Source of the DNA: Plasmodium coatneyi | Lineage: Eukaryota > Apicomplexa > Aconoidasida > Haemosporida > Plasmodiidae | Length of the DNA: 64,000 nt | Direction: 5' to 3' | Assembly (NCBI RefSeq): GCF_001680005.1 | Contig: NC_033566.1 | Coordinates: 1,922,001 to 1,986,000 of the forward strand | Part shown: piece after piece, positions 9,007 through 20,999 of the stretch | Layout of the letters: each line of letters begins with the position of its first letter | Position numbering within the stretch: position 1 is the first letter of the stretch | Translations under genes and position numbers: made by a program | Notes under the pieces: model-generated | Seen by the model: the letters and a program-made list of their open reading frames with translations, nothing else | Told to the model about the DNA's origin: nothing | Database searches by the model: none

Positions 9007-12000
9007 ATGGCGGGTTCCATCTCTGCGGAAAAGGAGCAGCCCAGGAAAAGGAAAAAAAAGAAGCCTATAAGTAGTAAGTATCCGAGAGGAGGACACTGCG
9101 CATGGGCAAGGGTGTGACACGTTATGGCAGACTCTGTCCACCATGACTCACTTCTCCACTTAACATGTCGCCCCGAACCTCCCCCTCAGAAGGCAGAAAA
9201 ACCGAAAAGGCAAAGAACCCGGAAGAGGACCACAAAGAGCTGTACGCGGAGCAGGTCCAAGAGATACTTGCACTGAACCATATTTACTTCCCGATCTATG
9301 TGGACCGTCCAGGGTATGTCCCCCCCCCCTCCCCTCAAAACTAATAGGAACAGACACGCAGGGCATCCCCGAATGGGTGGCAAGTTTCGGCGTGTCACAT
9401 GTGGATAGTCTGCTACATATCATCGTTGCTACACATTATTGCTTCTCCCCACCGTAGACACCTCAAGAAAGCGCACTTGCCAAGCGACCTGATGAGCAAA
9501 GAAGAATATAATGAGAAGAACAAAGAACTGACCGCGGCAGTAGTCCCAATAGAAATGAACGACGAAATTGATGAAGAGAGTTGCGTAAAAGTTTGTATTT
9601 TCTTCAACTACGATAATGACCTTCCCAAGTACAGAATTTCATTCACGTTTGATAGTAAGTACCCATACTCGTACCCTAACATTTACCTACACATGAGTAG
9701 AGCCCTGAGCAAGGAACAGACAACCCACCTTTCCTTGAATGTAAAGAAAATCTGTGCTAAAAATTATGGACGGATTACTCTGTTCGATATCTGTATCTAT
9801 TCAAACGAATATTTCAATAAACTTTTGAGTCACAACTTTGAGAATCTGTGGGAAGAAATGAAACACAGGATGGATGATCGGAGCAGGGGGAAACACAGTC
9901 TGCACCAACAGGCATCTAAGTGTTCAGATCGGAAGGACGTTGTGGAAAGTATGACTGGAGGGACTGCTACTGGGGGAATCGCACTTGGTAGCGGCATCTC
10001 GGGGGGAACCTTGCCCGCTGGGGCAGCTGGGTTGTGGTCATATTCTTCCGAATATTTTAGAACGCACAAGGGTGGAGCAACATGGTTAGAAGATGAGAAA
10101 AGGAGAGAGGCAGAGCTCGGAGACAGTAGCTTCAGTTTGGACGATCGACGCAACGCCCGAAACAGCAGCTGCGGCACCCATGGCAGCATGAAGGGTAGCA
10201 GGAGTGCTAGTAGCAATGGGAGCAATTGCGCCAGCGCCCACGTCGTAGCCCCCCAGCGCAAACCTCTTCACCCTCCCTGTGAACGGCGCAGCGGTCATCC
10301 AGGCGAGAGATACTACGACATGGCACCCACCGAGGGGAGATTCTTCCGAAACATACATGAATCCAATAGCATCTCGGGATTTTCATCCATAAATAGCTGC
10401 GTCTTCGGAGCAGAGGAAGAACATTTAAATAATTTTACAAAAAAAAAAAAAGAAAAAAAAACACAAGTCCGAAAAATATCGGAAGATGATGAACTAAATG
10501 GACTAAAAGAAAAAACACTGGAATCGAATGAACAAAGACCAATCCCACATGGAAACGGAAGGCTAAAGCACTTTCAGATTTTGAAAAAGACAAAAATAAG
10601 TTACTACAGAAATAAGTTGCTTGTAAGACACAACATAGACACCAATATGTATATAATTCACACGTATGCCATTTTAGGTGTTTTTGATTTCCTGGCTTTT
10701 TTTTTAAACCACCTGCTGCACTGCAACAGGGGCTTCAACTTGTTTTGCAACCTCGGTGAGAAGAACGGCGAACAGCAGCAAACAGCGGCCAACACGGCAA
10801 ACGCGACAAATGCTGGCAACCTTGCCGACAACGTGAAAAAGAGAAAAAAAAAAAAAAAAAACGAGAAAAATGAGAAACTCTTCACGGATTTTTTGAAAGA
10901 TATAAACGAATTCCGCACACAGAGGAACAGCGCGAAGTTGTGCGACCCCTCGTGCCTCGATTACTTCTGTAGTGAATACGAACTCTATGCCAGAAAGCAT
11001 TGTCTAATGAGCACAGAGAACGAGAAGACGCTGCTACACGCGTTGAACGAGCTGAACTTTGCGCGATTAAAAAAGGTAGTAAAGCATTTTCGTATGGTCC
11101 AGAAAATGAACTTGAAAAAAATTATCCGGGAGATTTTGAGGCTGACAAAAATTCAACACAAGTACTTAGCGAGGTACCACGTCTCTTGGTCGCAGAGGGA
11201 GCACGTCGAGCTAAACGAGGACCTTGGTGATAACAGGAACCTGTGCAGGGTGTTCGAGATGGTGAAGATGCTCATCCTGAGCAGGGTCTTCCGCAACTAT
11301 GAGGTGGGGAATGGCCATGCGGTTGGCGCAACGGAAGCCAAAGATACCCACCTGTGCAGGCAAGACCAAGCAAAGCGAATAGAAGACCTCTTCCAAAAGG
11401 TGCGAAGCAGGGACAACTGCGAAAGTGAACAAAGTCGGGGGGAAAAGGAAAAAGGAAAAAAAAAAAAAAGAGAAATCATGGAAGGGAGCAGTAGCGCTGC
11501 GCGCAATATAGACTCGTCTCCGCAAAGTGCAAACAGCTTCAGTCGCAGTTGCACATTTCCCGATGGGAGCAGCCCGCACCAGCACAATAGCAGTGATCAC
11601 CGACCGGCTAGAAACCCCGGAGGAAAGAAAGGCAACCACTACGCGGACTCCCACGAAGAGGCAAAAAAGAAAAAAAAAAAAAAAAAAAAAAAACGACTCT
11701 TCCACCCCACTTGACGGCTTCACTTCAACATTAAGTGAAAGCACAAATAAAAGAAAGAGCACACTCGACGACACGAGCAATGAGAAAGAGAAGGGGAAAA
11801 AAGACACTCAGGGGGACAACCCTAAACTCTCACGCACAGAACGAATGCTAAATCAAAAAATCAAATTCATACAAAGGTTAACAAGCAAAAAGGAAAAGAA
11901 AAATGATGTCCTCTACGTCCAGTGTGAATACTGCAAGGGAGAAATTTTGGAGAAAGAAATTAAAAAAAAAATTTTCCAAAATAATAAGTACCTAATATGG

Positions 12001-15000
12001 ACTGTTTTTAGACAAATTTTGGAGTGCCTAAGTTACCTACACAAGAGGGACATTTACTTGAAAAATTTAACCACGGGGAATATGTTTGTGCATGTGGATG
12101 AGTACGGGATTCACATCAAGATTGTTAACTACACTGCGTGCAATCTGATTGGCTATATTTATTTTTACAGTTCTTCCTATGAGCGGAACTGCTCTTACAT
12201 GGCTAATTTTTTGAGAAACTTCTACCGTGAGGAGGAGAGAGGTAGCCATGGGGGAAACCATCAGGATAACCATCGGGGTGATAGTCCACAGGGGAGAGAC
12301 ACCTCGGAAAGAAGCAGAAGAATAGGCCACAAACCGGGAGAAGAGACACTTCACGCAGAGACAGCCCAGCAAAGCACCAAGGCGGACAAAGGAGTCTCTC
12401 AAGCACAGGGAGGAACAACCGACACTCTGGAAGAAGAAACAAAGGGGTCATTCTTCGCCCACATGAAAAACCACATAAGAAAGAAGCTCCTGGAGGATCA
12501 AAAGAATTATTCCACGAAGAGTGAAACATCGCAGAAACCCAAGGAGCAGAATGAATTTTATACACACTCATATAATCAACACCTATACAACTGTCTAGCT
12601 AAACGCAAGTACAGCTATGAAGAACTGGATTTGTTTTCCCTGGGATTAGTCCTCTACGAAATGTTGCATGTCCCCTTTACGTCTCCAAAGGAGAAAATGA
12701 TAAACTTGAGGAACATGATCGTAAAGAGAACCTTCCCAGAAGATTTTGTGAAGAATGCTGGCGATGATGGAGCTGTTAAGGTTTTGAAGTTCATTTTAAT
12801 TAATACGACTAGTGATTACCTCGGGAAGGAACCACTTGGGAGACTGCAATACTCGGACATTTCAAACCTGAGTGCAAAGACGGACGACTGGAAGTGGAGC
12901 CCCCACATCGCCGCCAGCAACAGCAATGACGCGCGGTTGGCTAGTCAAGGGAGAAAAAAAACAAAAAAAAAAAATTTCCTCTCCGTAGATAGCTACAAGA
13001 AGGAAGTGCTCTACTGCAAGGGGAAGTCGCCCCTCGCCGGTGAGGAAATGGAAGAAGAAAAGGCAGAAGCAAAGGAAAAGGACAAAACGGACTTGTCTGG
13101 AAACGACGATGAGGATGAGACGCACAAAATATCAGCGGAGCATCTCCTGAATTGCCCCCTCATACCCATGGTTATCCAGAGAGACTTATTTAAATACTTT
13201 TTGCAAAAGCTGAAAATAAATTCCCCTGTGGAGTGTAAAAACGTGTTAACAGTTTTGCTCAAGAAGAAGGAAGCAAATGAGGAGAAACTCATGGGGACAA
13301 ATAGAAATGTGATGGCGTACGCCAACGTCCGTACCTATGAGTATGATGTCATAAGTAGCTACGTGTTTGACCATATCAGCACTGTGTTGTCTAAAAAAAA
13401 CACAACGCATAGTCACCCCCTCGCCTTTCTGTTGCACCCGGGAAGGGGGGGAAGTCCACGGATTGAACAGACGACCGTGGACAACAACTTCGCGCAGAAG
13501 ATCCCCACGAATTTTATTAAAAAAATGGAAGTGCAGAAGAGGAGAAGTGCGAAGGGGGAGAACAAGGTGTACTACTCGAATTACGGGCCAGCGGGGCGTG
13601 GTCAGAATAACAGCCAGCATGGCGCCCAGCATAGTGGTAAACATGACGATCAACATAGCGACGACCAGCAGAGCAGCGAGCAGGGGGATATTCCAATCGG
13701 CCCGGATGTCGACGTGCAGGAAAGCGAAGGACGCCCGCCAAGCAACGGTCCCCCGTGGGAGACAAAGAAAAAAACAGAGGAAGAAAAAAATTACCCAGTA
13801 TTAAATCGGTCCAACCAAAGAATTGTTTTTATTGATAAAAACAACAAGCTTTTGTACGTCCCATTCTACCTGACCGAGTCATACATGAATGCAATCCCGC
13901 ATAGTACCCAGGGCAAAAACTTCAGCAGCTCGTTCTTCTTTTCGCAGAACCACTTTTTGCAAAGAGGTCGGCAGGAGGAGATGGTGCGTCGGGAGAATAG
14001 CGTTTTGTACAGCAGCGTGGTGCGCGTAGACAGCCGGGGGGATCTCCACTTCGGGGCGAGCACTGTCGGCGGCGCCAGGAAAGTTAGCGGCACTAGGAAA
14101 GTTAACAGTGCCAACCATGTGAACAATACCGGTGATGCCACCTCTTACGCGCACCGTTCCAACCGTGGAAGTGAGAGCGAGGGCGGAGACCCCGCGACTG
14201 TGCAGGAAACAGATGTCAACCTCTCCTTCTGCGTGTACCAGCTCATGACCCTACACAACGTGCTAAGCATACTGCACCGATTCGAACACTACTTGGGAAA
14301 GCTCACCATCAAGTGGTCCTGTACACACATGCTCATGCAGATCATCCGAGACGTCCTATTCATAGACGAAGACGAAAAAGCCAGATTCATTTTAACCCAA
14401 TTACGACAGCCAAACATTAAGTACAAGCATTTTAAAAAGCTACTGTACTTTCTCAACTTAACCTACGACGATAGAGTTTTGAAAATATTATATTCGATAG
14501 TAGTGGACACATCGGACAACCTAAAACAGAAGATGCACAAGGTTAAAAAAATGTATTTTATGTTAGATCATCAGAACAAGAATGCCATTAGCTATTTAGC
14601 TTCCACTGTCATTTATTTGGAGAGTTTGTTTGAACACTTTAACACATCCAAGAATACATTCCTATGGGACTTTTTCATGAGCGAATATGAACAAGTGTTT
14701 TCGTTTTCCTTCGCCTTTGCTGTTTACCCGGATGTTGATCGAACTGCACTGTTGTCCATCGGGGGAGTTTCCACGGATGCCTTTTCGCATTCCGCCGAGC
14801 GCCCTCCCAACGAGGCCACGTATAACTTTGTCTACGAGATTTTCGTGGACACCATCTCGGCGTTGATACTCCAGGTGCGCCTCCTCGCAAAGTAGCGCCA
14901 TACACCCATGCCTTAGCATTTGTTCACATATATGCGCACCCTAACGTGCTTGCCACTCCCTCTCCCCTTGCAGAAAGTCCGAAAGAACAACTGTGCCAAC

Positions 15001-15514
15001 ATGCACATCGACTTCCACTCCCCCAGCGTGGTCATCACGACAAAGGCGTACAAACTCCTCGTGTACGCCTTCTCCCTCTACAACAGCTTGATCCAGAACG
15101 GCATCAAGGTAGGGACACTCGTGACCGAATGGGCGTCGCCATCTAAGTGCACACATGGCCTAATGTGTTCCTCCTCCCCTTGAACCAACTACTTTTTCAC
15201 TTCCGCGCTTCCCCACCCCCTAGTGCGAGTGCAAAATCTCCCCCCTTGTCGAGACGTCCAAATTCGAGCAGGGCCTCCTCAAGTACAGCGATATAAACAT
15301 CCACGTGCAGATAACGCAAAAGGTAAATTCCAACACGTCGCTGAATATAGAAGATTACGAGGGATCAGCCGAGACCATCACTTCCAATATAGTTGGAGAG
15401 GAAAACGTAAACATCATGTATAGTACCCACATCATTCGCCTGAATATAAAAAAGAACTTCGAAAACGAGTCCTCCCTCATCAACTATATAAAGCAGTTTT
15501 ACGCGAAGCGGTGA
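9007..15514 (+). CDS. GCN2-like protein: RWD, degenerate kinase and HisRS-like domains
   Basis: The model joins 9007-9073, 9190-9313, 9458-14874, 14974-15108 and 15224-15514, about 2,010 residues. Residues ~38-198 form an RWD domain ('AEQVQEILALNHIYFPIYV', then 'YPYSYPNIYL'), the fold by which GCN2 binds GCN1. A kinase-like region follows: a helix-C segment 'REILRLTKIQHKYLARYHVSW' near residue 620, then after a long charged insert 'VLYVQCEYC', 'FRQILECLSYLH' and 'LDLFSLGLVLYEML'. The catalytic loop reads KRDIYLKN, not HRDLKPxN. DFG is replaced by NYT. The C-terminal part resembles the HisRS-like domain of GCN2 ('FAVYPDVDRTALLSIGG'). The total exon length is one base over a multiple of three, with the frame changing at an A24 run (11670-11693). 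It may be an eIF2-alpha kinase relative or a pseudokinase regulator. Which Plasmodium eIK gene it matches, if any, I cannot say. Confidence 0.75.
11663..11693 (+). repeat. Poly-A tract (A6-G-A24) at a reading-frame break
   Basis: Within exon 3 of the GCN2-like gene, A6 is followed by G and then 24 consecutive A. Upstream, the coding frame runs open through the tract but stops at TGA 11712-11714. The frame carrying the rest of the kinase-like and HisRS-like regions is open from before the tract and is shifted by one base. A tract one base shorter would make the gene continuous. Confidence 0.9.
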
Positions 15515-17067
15515 TCCAGGGTAAGATGATAAATGGGTTTTCCTTTCGGAAAATCTTCAAATGTTTTTTTTTTGTTTGTTTTTTTTTTTTACCCTTCTGA
15601 TAAGCTAGCCAACTGTGCCAACGAGGACAGGCTCTCGCCCCACACATAAACACACTTCGCAAGCTACGCAGTGACAATGAGTCTTCTTCTGCGTGTATAA
15701 AGAAAAAATAAATGCGAAGTTACTCCTCATGCTCCTTAAAGAATCTCACTTGGGAAATGCAAACCAGCTTGTCAAACTCACGGTGGGGTGAAACAAAAAA
15801 GTTGCACTACACTCCTTTGAGTATCCTTTTTTTCGCGAAAATTACCAAAAAAAAAAAAATTCACATCTTTTCACCTAATGACAAGTGGATGAATAACATT
15901 TCAATGTGATTAGAACAAAACGAATCTTGGCTACAAGCACCGCTTCCAGAGTAGGAAGGTCCCTTCAAGGAGTGCATCATTTGGAGAGCAAGTTTCTTTT
16001 GCGTGCCTTAAAATTTACATGAACGAACTCGCGTACGTGTGTCAATACACCCTTTTTTTAAATTCATTTGCGCGTTATAGCCATATGGGGGGGAGTGAGG
16101 AAAATCCTAAGTTGGGAACAAAGGAGGAACAATAGAATGCTCCTCTGCGCGTGACATATACACGGAAGTATGCATGTGTATGCAGTACCCCACATGTGGA
16201 AAAGGTTGAACGCACTTTGCCTTTTTGAAGTGCCATTTGAATATTTTTGCTTATTTATTTATTTTTTTTTTTTCATATTTCAAAAAAAAATAGGTAAAAA
16301 TACTCGCTACAATTGAAAAAAATGTAAGCAATTTTTTTACCACTAAAAGTAGCTTATCCGTGCACATACTTGTTGTCTTATGTAGCAATAAAACTATCGA
16401 TTAAGTGAAATGAAAATAAAATGCAATATAAAGAAGGTTATGAGCTTTTCCTATAAATACACCATATCGTATTTATTAAAGTGTGCAAAAGGAGTGATAA
16501 GGAAAATTCTACACCCTTCTCCGCTTGTGGGAATTAACGCGCTCGCAGTATTATGTATAATGCAAGAATGGCAAAAATGTGTTTTTTAAAAAAATATATA
16601 TCATACTCGTGAAATGTTTTTCCTACAACATAGAAAGCTATTTTTTAGTTCTTGTTTTTGTTCCATTTTTTTTTTTTCTTTGTTTTTTGTGAAATTATTT
16701 CTAATTTAAAAGGCTCTGTGTGCTGTACTCCATTAGTCCCCCACTTACAAATCAGAAATTTAAAAATTGTAATTGTCTATGTTTCACGCATTTGACTTAT
16801 ATGTAGGGCATATACAAATGCACGCGTTTTTTGTAATTTTAGTAGGCCATATAAGGAAAATATTTCTCTAGAAAAAATGCAAAGCAAAAGAACGTGAGGA
16901 AAAAATAATTCAGGAAAGAAAAAACAAGCAGTTTACTTTTACAGAAATGATGTACTAAAAAAGACATAATATTACTTGAGTGTCTAATTTCTTTAATGTA
17001 CCCTATCAGAGCGTACAGTACTTAAGCAATAACCTTATTTTTTCTTTTTCATTTTACATTTCACAAA
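15515..17067. other. Intergenic region, no gene seen
   Basis: About 1.55 kb of AT-rich spacer with poly-T and poly-A runs (15568-15590, 15846-15858, 16262-16273). AT content rises strongly toward 17068. No coding exon or RNA gene is recognisable. It should hold the 3' UTR of the GCN2-like gene and the promoter of the EF-hand gene. Confidence 0.6.
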
Positions 17068-18231
17068 ATGGTCGAAAGAATGCAAAACAACAACCATGGC
17101 TGCAACATGCATGGTGACAATTTCGATCTGTTAATGAAAAAAATATGCAGCGAATTAAAGAAAGGAGATAAAAACAAGAACGGACTAATTATGTATAATA
17201 CCTTTATTGATGTCTTGGATTTGTTTCAAATTGAGTATGGAAGTTCAATTATAGATTATTTGATGAAACATTGCGTTGTAACTGAAGACGGTTTTGTGAA
17301 CTATAAGAAATTATGGCTTATTCATGACCCTTCCAAAACGATTAGAAATAATTCTGAATCTGTGGAAGAATCCATTAATCCTAAATTTATGGACAGTCAG
17401 GATAGGTATGAAGACATTGATAAATATACCCAAGAAAAGAACGAAATTATAAGAAAATTATACTCCCAGTGGGATAAATGCTTATTAAGAGATGACGAAT
17501 TCAAGGCCAAGCTAATTAACGGGAATATTGATATAACTCCGGAATTTGAAAGGTCTTTATACTTATATGGCCCAAGTAGATCATTAAGTTTTGCAAATGT
17601 AATGAAAACGTTATACATTAACGACAGTAAAAATCGAAAAAATAGAAACAACTTTGTAAGTAAAATAAAGGACGAAAAATGGAGAAAGTTAAATATTGAT
17701 GAAAATGAACAACGGTGTTTTCAAGACATGCATAGAAACCCAATAGCATGGGAAGGATTAAATGTAACAGATGCTGATAATGTAATTCAGAATGTTGAAC
17801 TTATTTCAAATCATTTAAGGGGAAGGGGAAATTTTAACATGAAGAAAGAAGAATTCATATCACATGATTTTTTTAATAACACAGTGAAAAATTTAATAAA
17901 AAATTATATTAGTAACAAAATTTCAGAGAACGAATTTTACTTATGCTTAAATAAATTAAATATATCAATAACCCCCCAATTAAATAACTTAATAAAATAC
18001 CATGAATTAGACAGCAATGGGAAATTTAAAGATTTCGCCACAACAATAAATAGATGCATTCCAAAAAACATATTACGTAGTTTGCAAAGAAGTGTACAGT
18101 TATATGGGTCTCAAAAAAATGACAAAGATTCAAACTTAAATTTTTCTTATAATAATTGCTGTTGTGACCATTTATATCCTGACGCTACTGACGACAATCC
18201 ATATTCTAATAAAAATATTGACAAGCAATAG
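17068..18231 (+). CDS. Degenerate EF-hand domain protein, conserved Plasmodium unknown
   Basis: A single-exon gene of 387 residues with an ATG in A-rich context (CACAAAATGG). Residues ~22-50 look like an EF-hand: helix 'LLMKKICSELKKG', loop D34-K-N-K-N-G-L-I-M-Y-N-T45, then helix 'FIDVLDLFQIEYG'. The loop keeps Asp/Asn/Asn/Gly/Ile at the usual positions but ends in Thr instead of Glu or Asp, so calcium binding is doubtful. A second EF-like loop 'YHELDSNGKFKDFATTI' lies near residues 310-328 and is shortened. There is no signal peptide or membrane span. The C-terminus has a cysteine cluster (NNCCCDHLYP). The gene is distinctly more AT-rich than those to its left, in keeping with its position beside the centromere. 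Function unknown; a structural or calmodulin-like scaffold role is possible. Confidence 0.8.
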   Translation: MVERMQNNNHGCNMHGDNFDLLMKKICSELKKGDKNKNGLIMYNTFIDVLDLFQIEYGSSIIDYLMKHCVVTEDGFVNYKKLWLIHDPSKTIRNNSESVEESINPKFMDSQDRYEDIDKYTQEKNEIIRKLYSQWDKCLLRDDEFKAKLINGNIDITPEFERSLYLYGPSRSLSFANVMKTLYINDSKNRKNRNNFVSKIKDEKWRKLNIDENEQRCFQDMHRNPIAWEGLNVTDADNVIQNVELISNHLRGRGNFNMKKEEFISHDFFNNTVKNLIKNYISNKISENEFYLCLNKLNISITPQLNNLIKYHELDSNGKFKDFATTINRCIPKNILRSLQRSVQLYGSQKNDKDSNLNFSYNNCCCDHLYPDATDDNPYSNKNIDKQ

Positions 18232-20999
18232 CTATTGCATTTTAGGAGAAAAAAGGAATAAACAAGCCCTTAGGAGGGAATAAAGTTCGTAACGTAGGAA
18301 TGTACATCCTGGGGGCACTTTATGTTTTGTATTTACCTAAGTGTTTATAAGTACTGCTGTGTAAATCATGAAAGAAATTAAAATTATTAAATTTATAAAT
18401 ATTTTTATATTTTAAAAAATGCAAAAATGTTTATTTATTAATAAGCCCCAAAGCGTCATTCTAGCAATTTTTTTTCATGTCTTTAGTTCGTTTAATACTA
18501 TGTGCATATATAGTTGCTCCATGTTTATTTTTAACCCTCATGTAGTTATTTTAAAATTTCAGGAGAATTTCTTTCCGCTCTTTTTTTTTTACTCTCTTTA
18601 CTCATGCTCAAAATATTAAAATGATTATATAGGACTATTTTATTTAAAGTATTTTTTTTACATATACATGTTCCAATAATACAAATTAAGTATTTCTGAA
18701 TGATATACAACCTATTATATAAATTTAGAAAACAACATTAACTATGCTAACTATATTTAGTAAAATTTACCTTTTTTGTAAAATGATAAACGGTAATTGA
18801 AATAAAAGCAAATTGTGCATACCACAAATAATAGGAATCAATGTAAAAAAATAGAGGTATAAAATTATGGAAATATAACAAATTCTTCACATAATTAGAT
18901 ATATAAACTCTTAATCGTCTAAACCATGTTGTCCTATAAAACTTTATATATATATAAGGTAGGTGAAGATAATAAGTTCTAATCTTCGTTTTCCATGGAA
19001 TAAACTACTATAAAATGATTTTTTCCTCTTTTTTGCTAATTAGACTTCTATAAATTAGCTTCAAGTTCTGTATCAGGTATTTATAATCATTTAATATCCC
19101 TTTTCATTTGATAAAAAGATAACATACTCGTAATTCTGCACTAGTTTAACTAAGAGAAAATGACCACTAACGTAGCTCGTATAACCCATTACAAAGTAAA
19201 AATTATCCTTTCTGCAATATGCATATTTATCTACCCACAAATTAGACATAATAATACTTGCTATATGAATTAAGCAATGCAAAAATTATGCTCCTATTAA
19301 AAGATGCATGAGAAATAGTGAATACTTTGGCCATATATTATCCTTTTTAATTGCCTTTTATTTACTGCATCGAATTTGCAGATCAGTTAATATAAAGTGT
19401 GTACAAATACACAAACTAAAAAATGCATCCACCGCAATTGTTAGATTTGTTTAGTCCAAAATAGCATACATCAGTGATGTTTTTTAAACAATTAACTGTT
19501 TCGTTCAAATTCAGTGTTTTTATTGATATGAATCTGAAAACTCCTTTTCAATCTATAAAAATGAATACTGCAATGTATTAATCAGAAAAACAAAGCAGTG
19601 CAAACGTATAATGATGTTGTCTATTACTAACAGGTTATGTTGCACGTAATTTGAGCTTTCAGTTTTTTTTTAGAACAATTTGCAACGAACCTTCAGGTGA
19701 AGCCTAACTCGCTTCTGAGTAGGTGTTTAATAACTTTTTACTCATATCAGCTCATCATCATTACATGTATACATGTTTAAGGGTTTTCCTAATGCAGAGG
19801 TAAACATGGATATGGGGGTTCTCAAAACAAATGGTAAAGCCGGCTAGGAATTTGCGAAGAAAAAGCGCACATGCAATGCACTTCGCAAGGTGGTATTTCA
19901 CATTTTTCATGAAATAAATGAACTTTTCGTAAAACGTTACATATTTACACTTTTTTTTTTTTCCTTTCAAGAAAAAATAATTCATAGAATGTAGAAACTA
20001 TTTCAGACAAGTGTTCAAAAACTTGTAACTTCAGTTACTATTCACCTATACTTATTGTAAAAACCAAAATTCGCTGAAAAGTCCTTCTATTATGTGTTAT
20101 AAACCAAATAACATTTTTGTAATTAAAGAAAAAGAGTAGACAATATCATGAGAAAGTAATATGTTTCTTCTTTTAACGAAAGCGAAATAATTAGTTAAGG
20201 ATGTGTTAATTAATTTTCCTCAATATTTCGATGTTAAAAATTTTAATGCGAAACAATTTCTTTAGATATACCTTACGATTTGGCTTTATACTTTTACACA
20301 AAATAAGTACTTTAAAGCTTATTCAAATGAAAATATACTAAATTAAGCATTTACTGTTTAATTTTTTCCATAGATCATTCATTAAACAGCTTCACACTTC
20401 AATAATTCATTATTTTTTAAATAATATCACTATGAAGAAAGGGTTTTATTAAAACTATGAATATATCATTATATCCACAATGTATTATATTTTGAGATAT
20501 GATGAAAAGGAAAAGAAAAAAGTCATTCCTCAAATAAAGTCCATCATATTATTCATTGCATATAATGGTTTCTCGTGTTGCTGTAGTTCACAATACACAT
20601 ATAACTGCAGTTTTTCATTGATTAGACAGAAAGTATGTAGGTATTAAAGTATTGCAAAAAACACTCCTATTTCAACATTTCTTCATTAAATCAAACTTTT
20701 TTGAAATATTTTGAAAAATCTTGCTACTCTCATGTCAGTAAAATTTAATGAATTTTCCAAAGTAGACACCTAATATTAGGAGCTAATAAGAAATACTAAA
20801 TAATCGAAACATAATATAACGATAAAATTGATGCAAATTACCTTTTACCTTTAATCACAAAAATAAAAATTTTAACGATATACAAGCTTAAAAACATTTA
20901 TAAAAACCCTTTAAAAGTTTGCACAATTGAATCATTAAGAAACTACGAAACTTTGAACTTCATGTTTTATTTTAAAAGAACTGTAGCTTGTTAATAGGG
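18232..20999. other. Left pericentromeric gene-free flank
   Basis: About 2.8 kb without a credible gene. All six frames are broken by frequent stops, and the longest open stretches (~60-75 codons) are Phe/Tyr/Lys-rich composition products. AT content is high but clearly below that of the adjoining block from 21,000. No repeats with an obvious period were seen. Confidence 0.7.
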
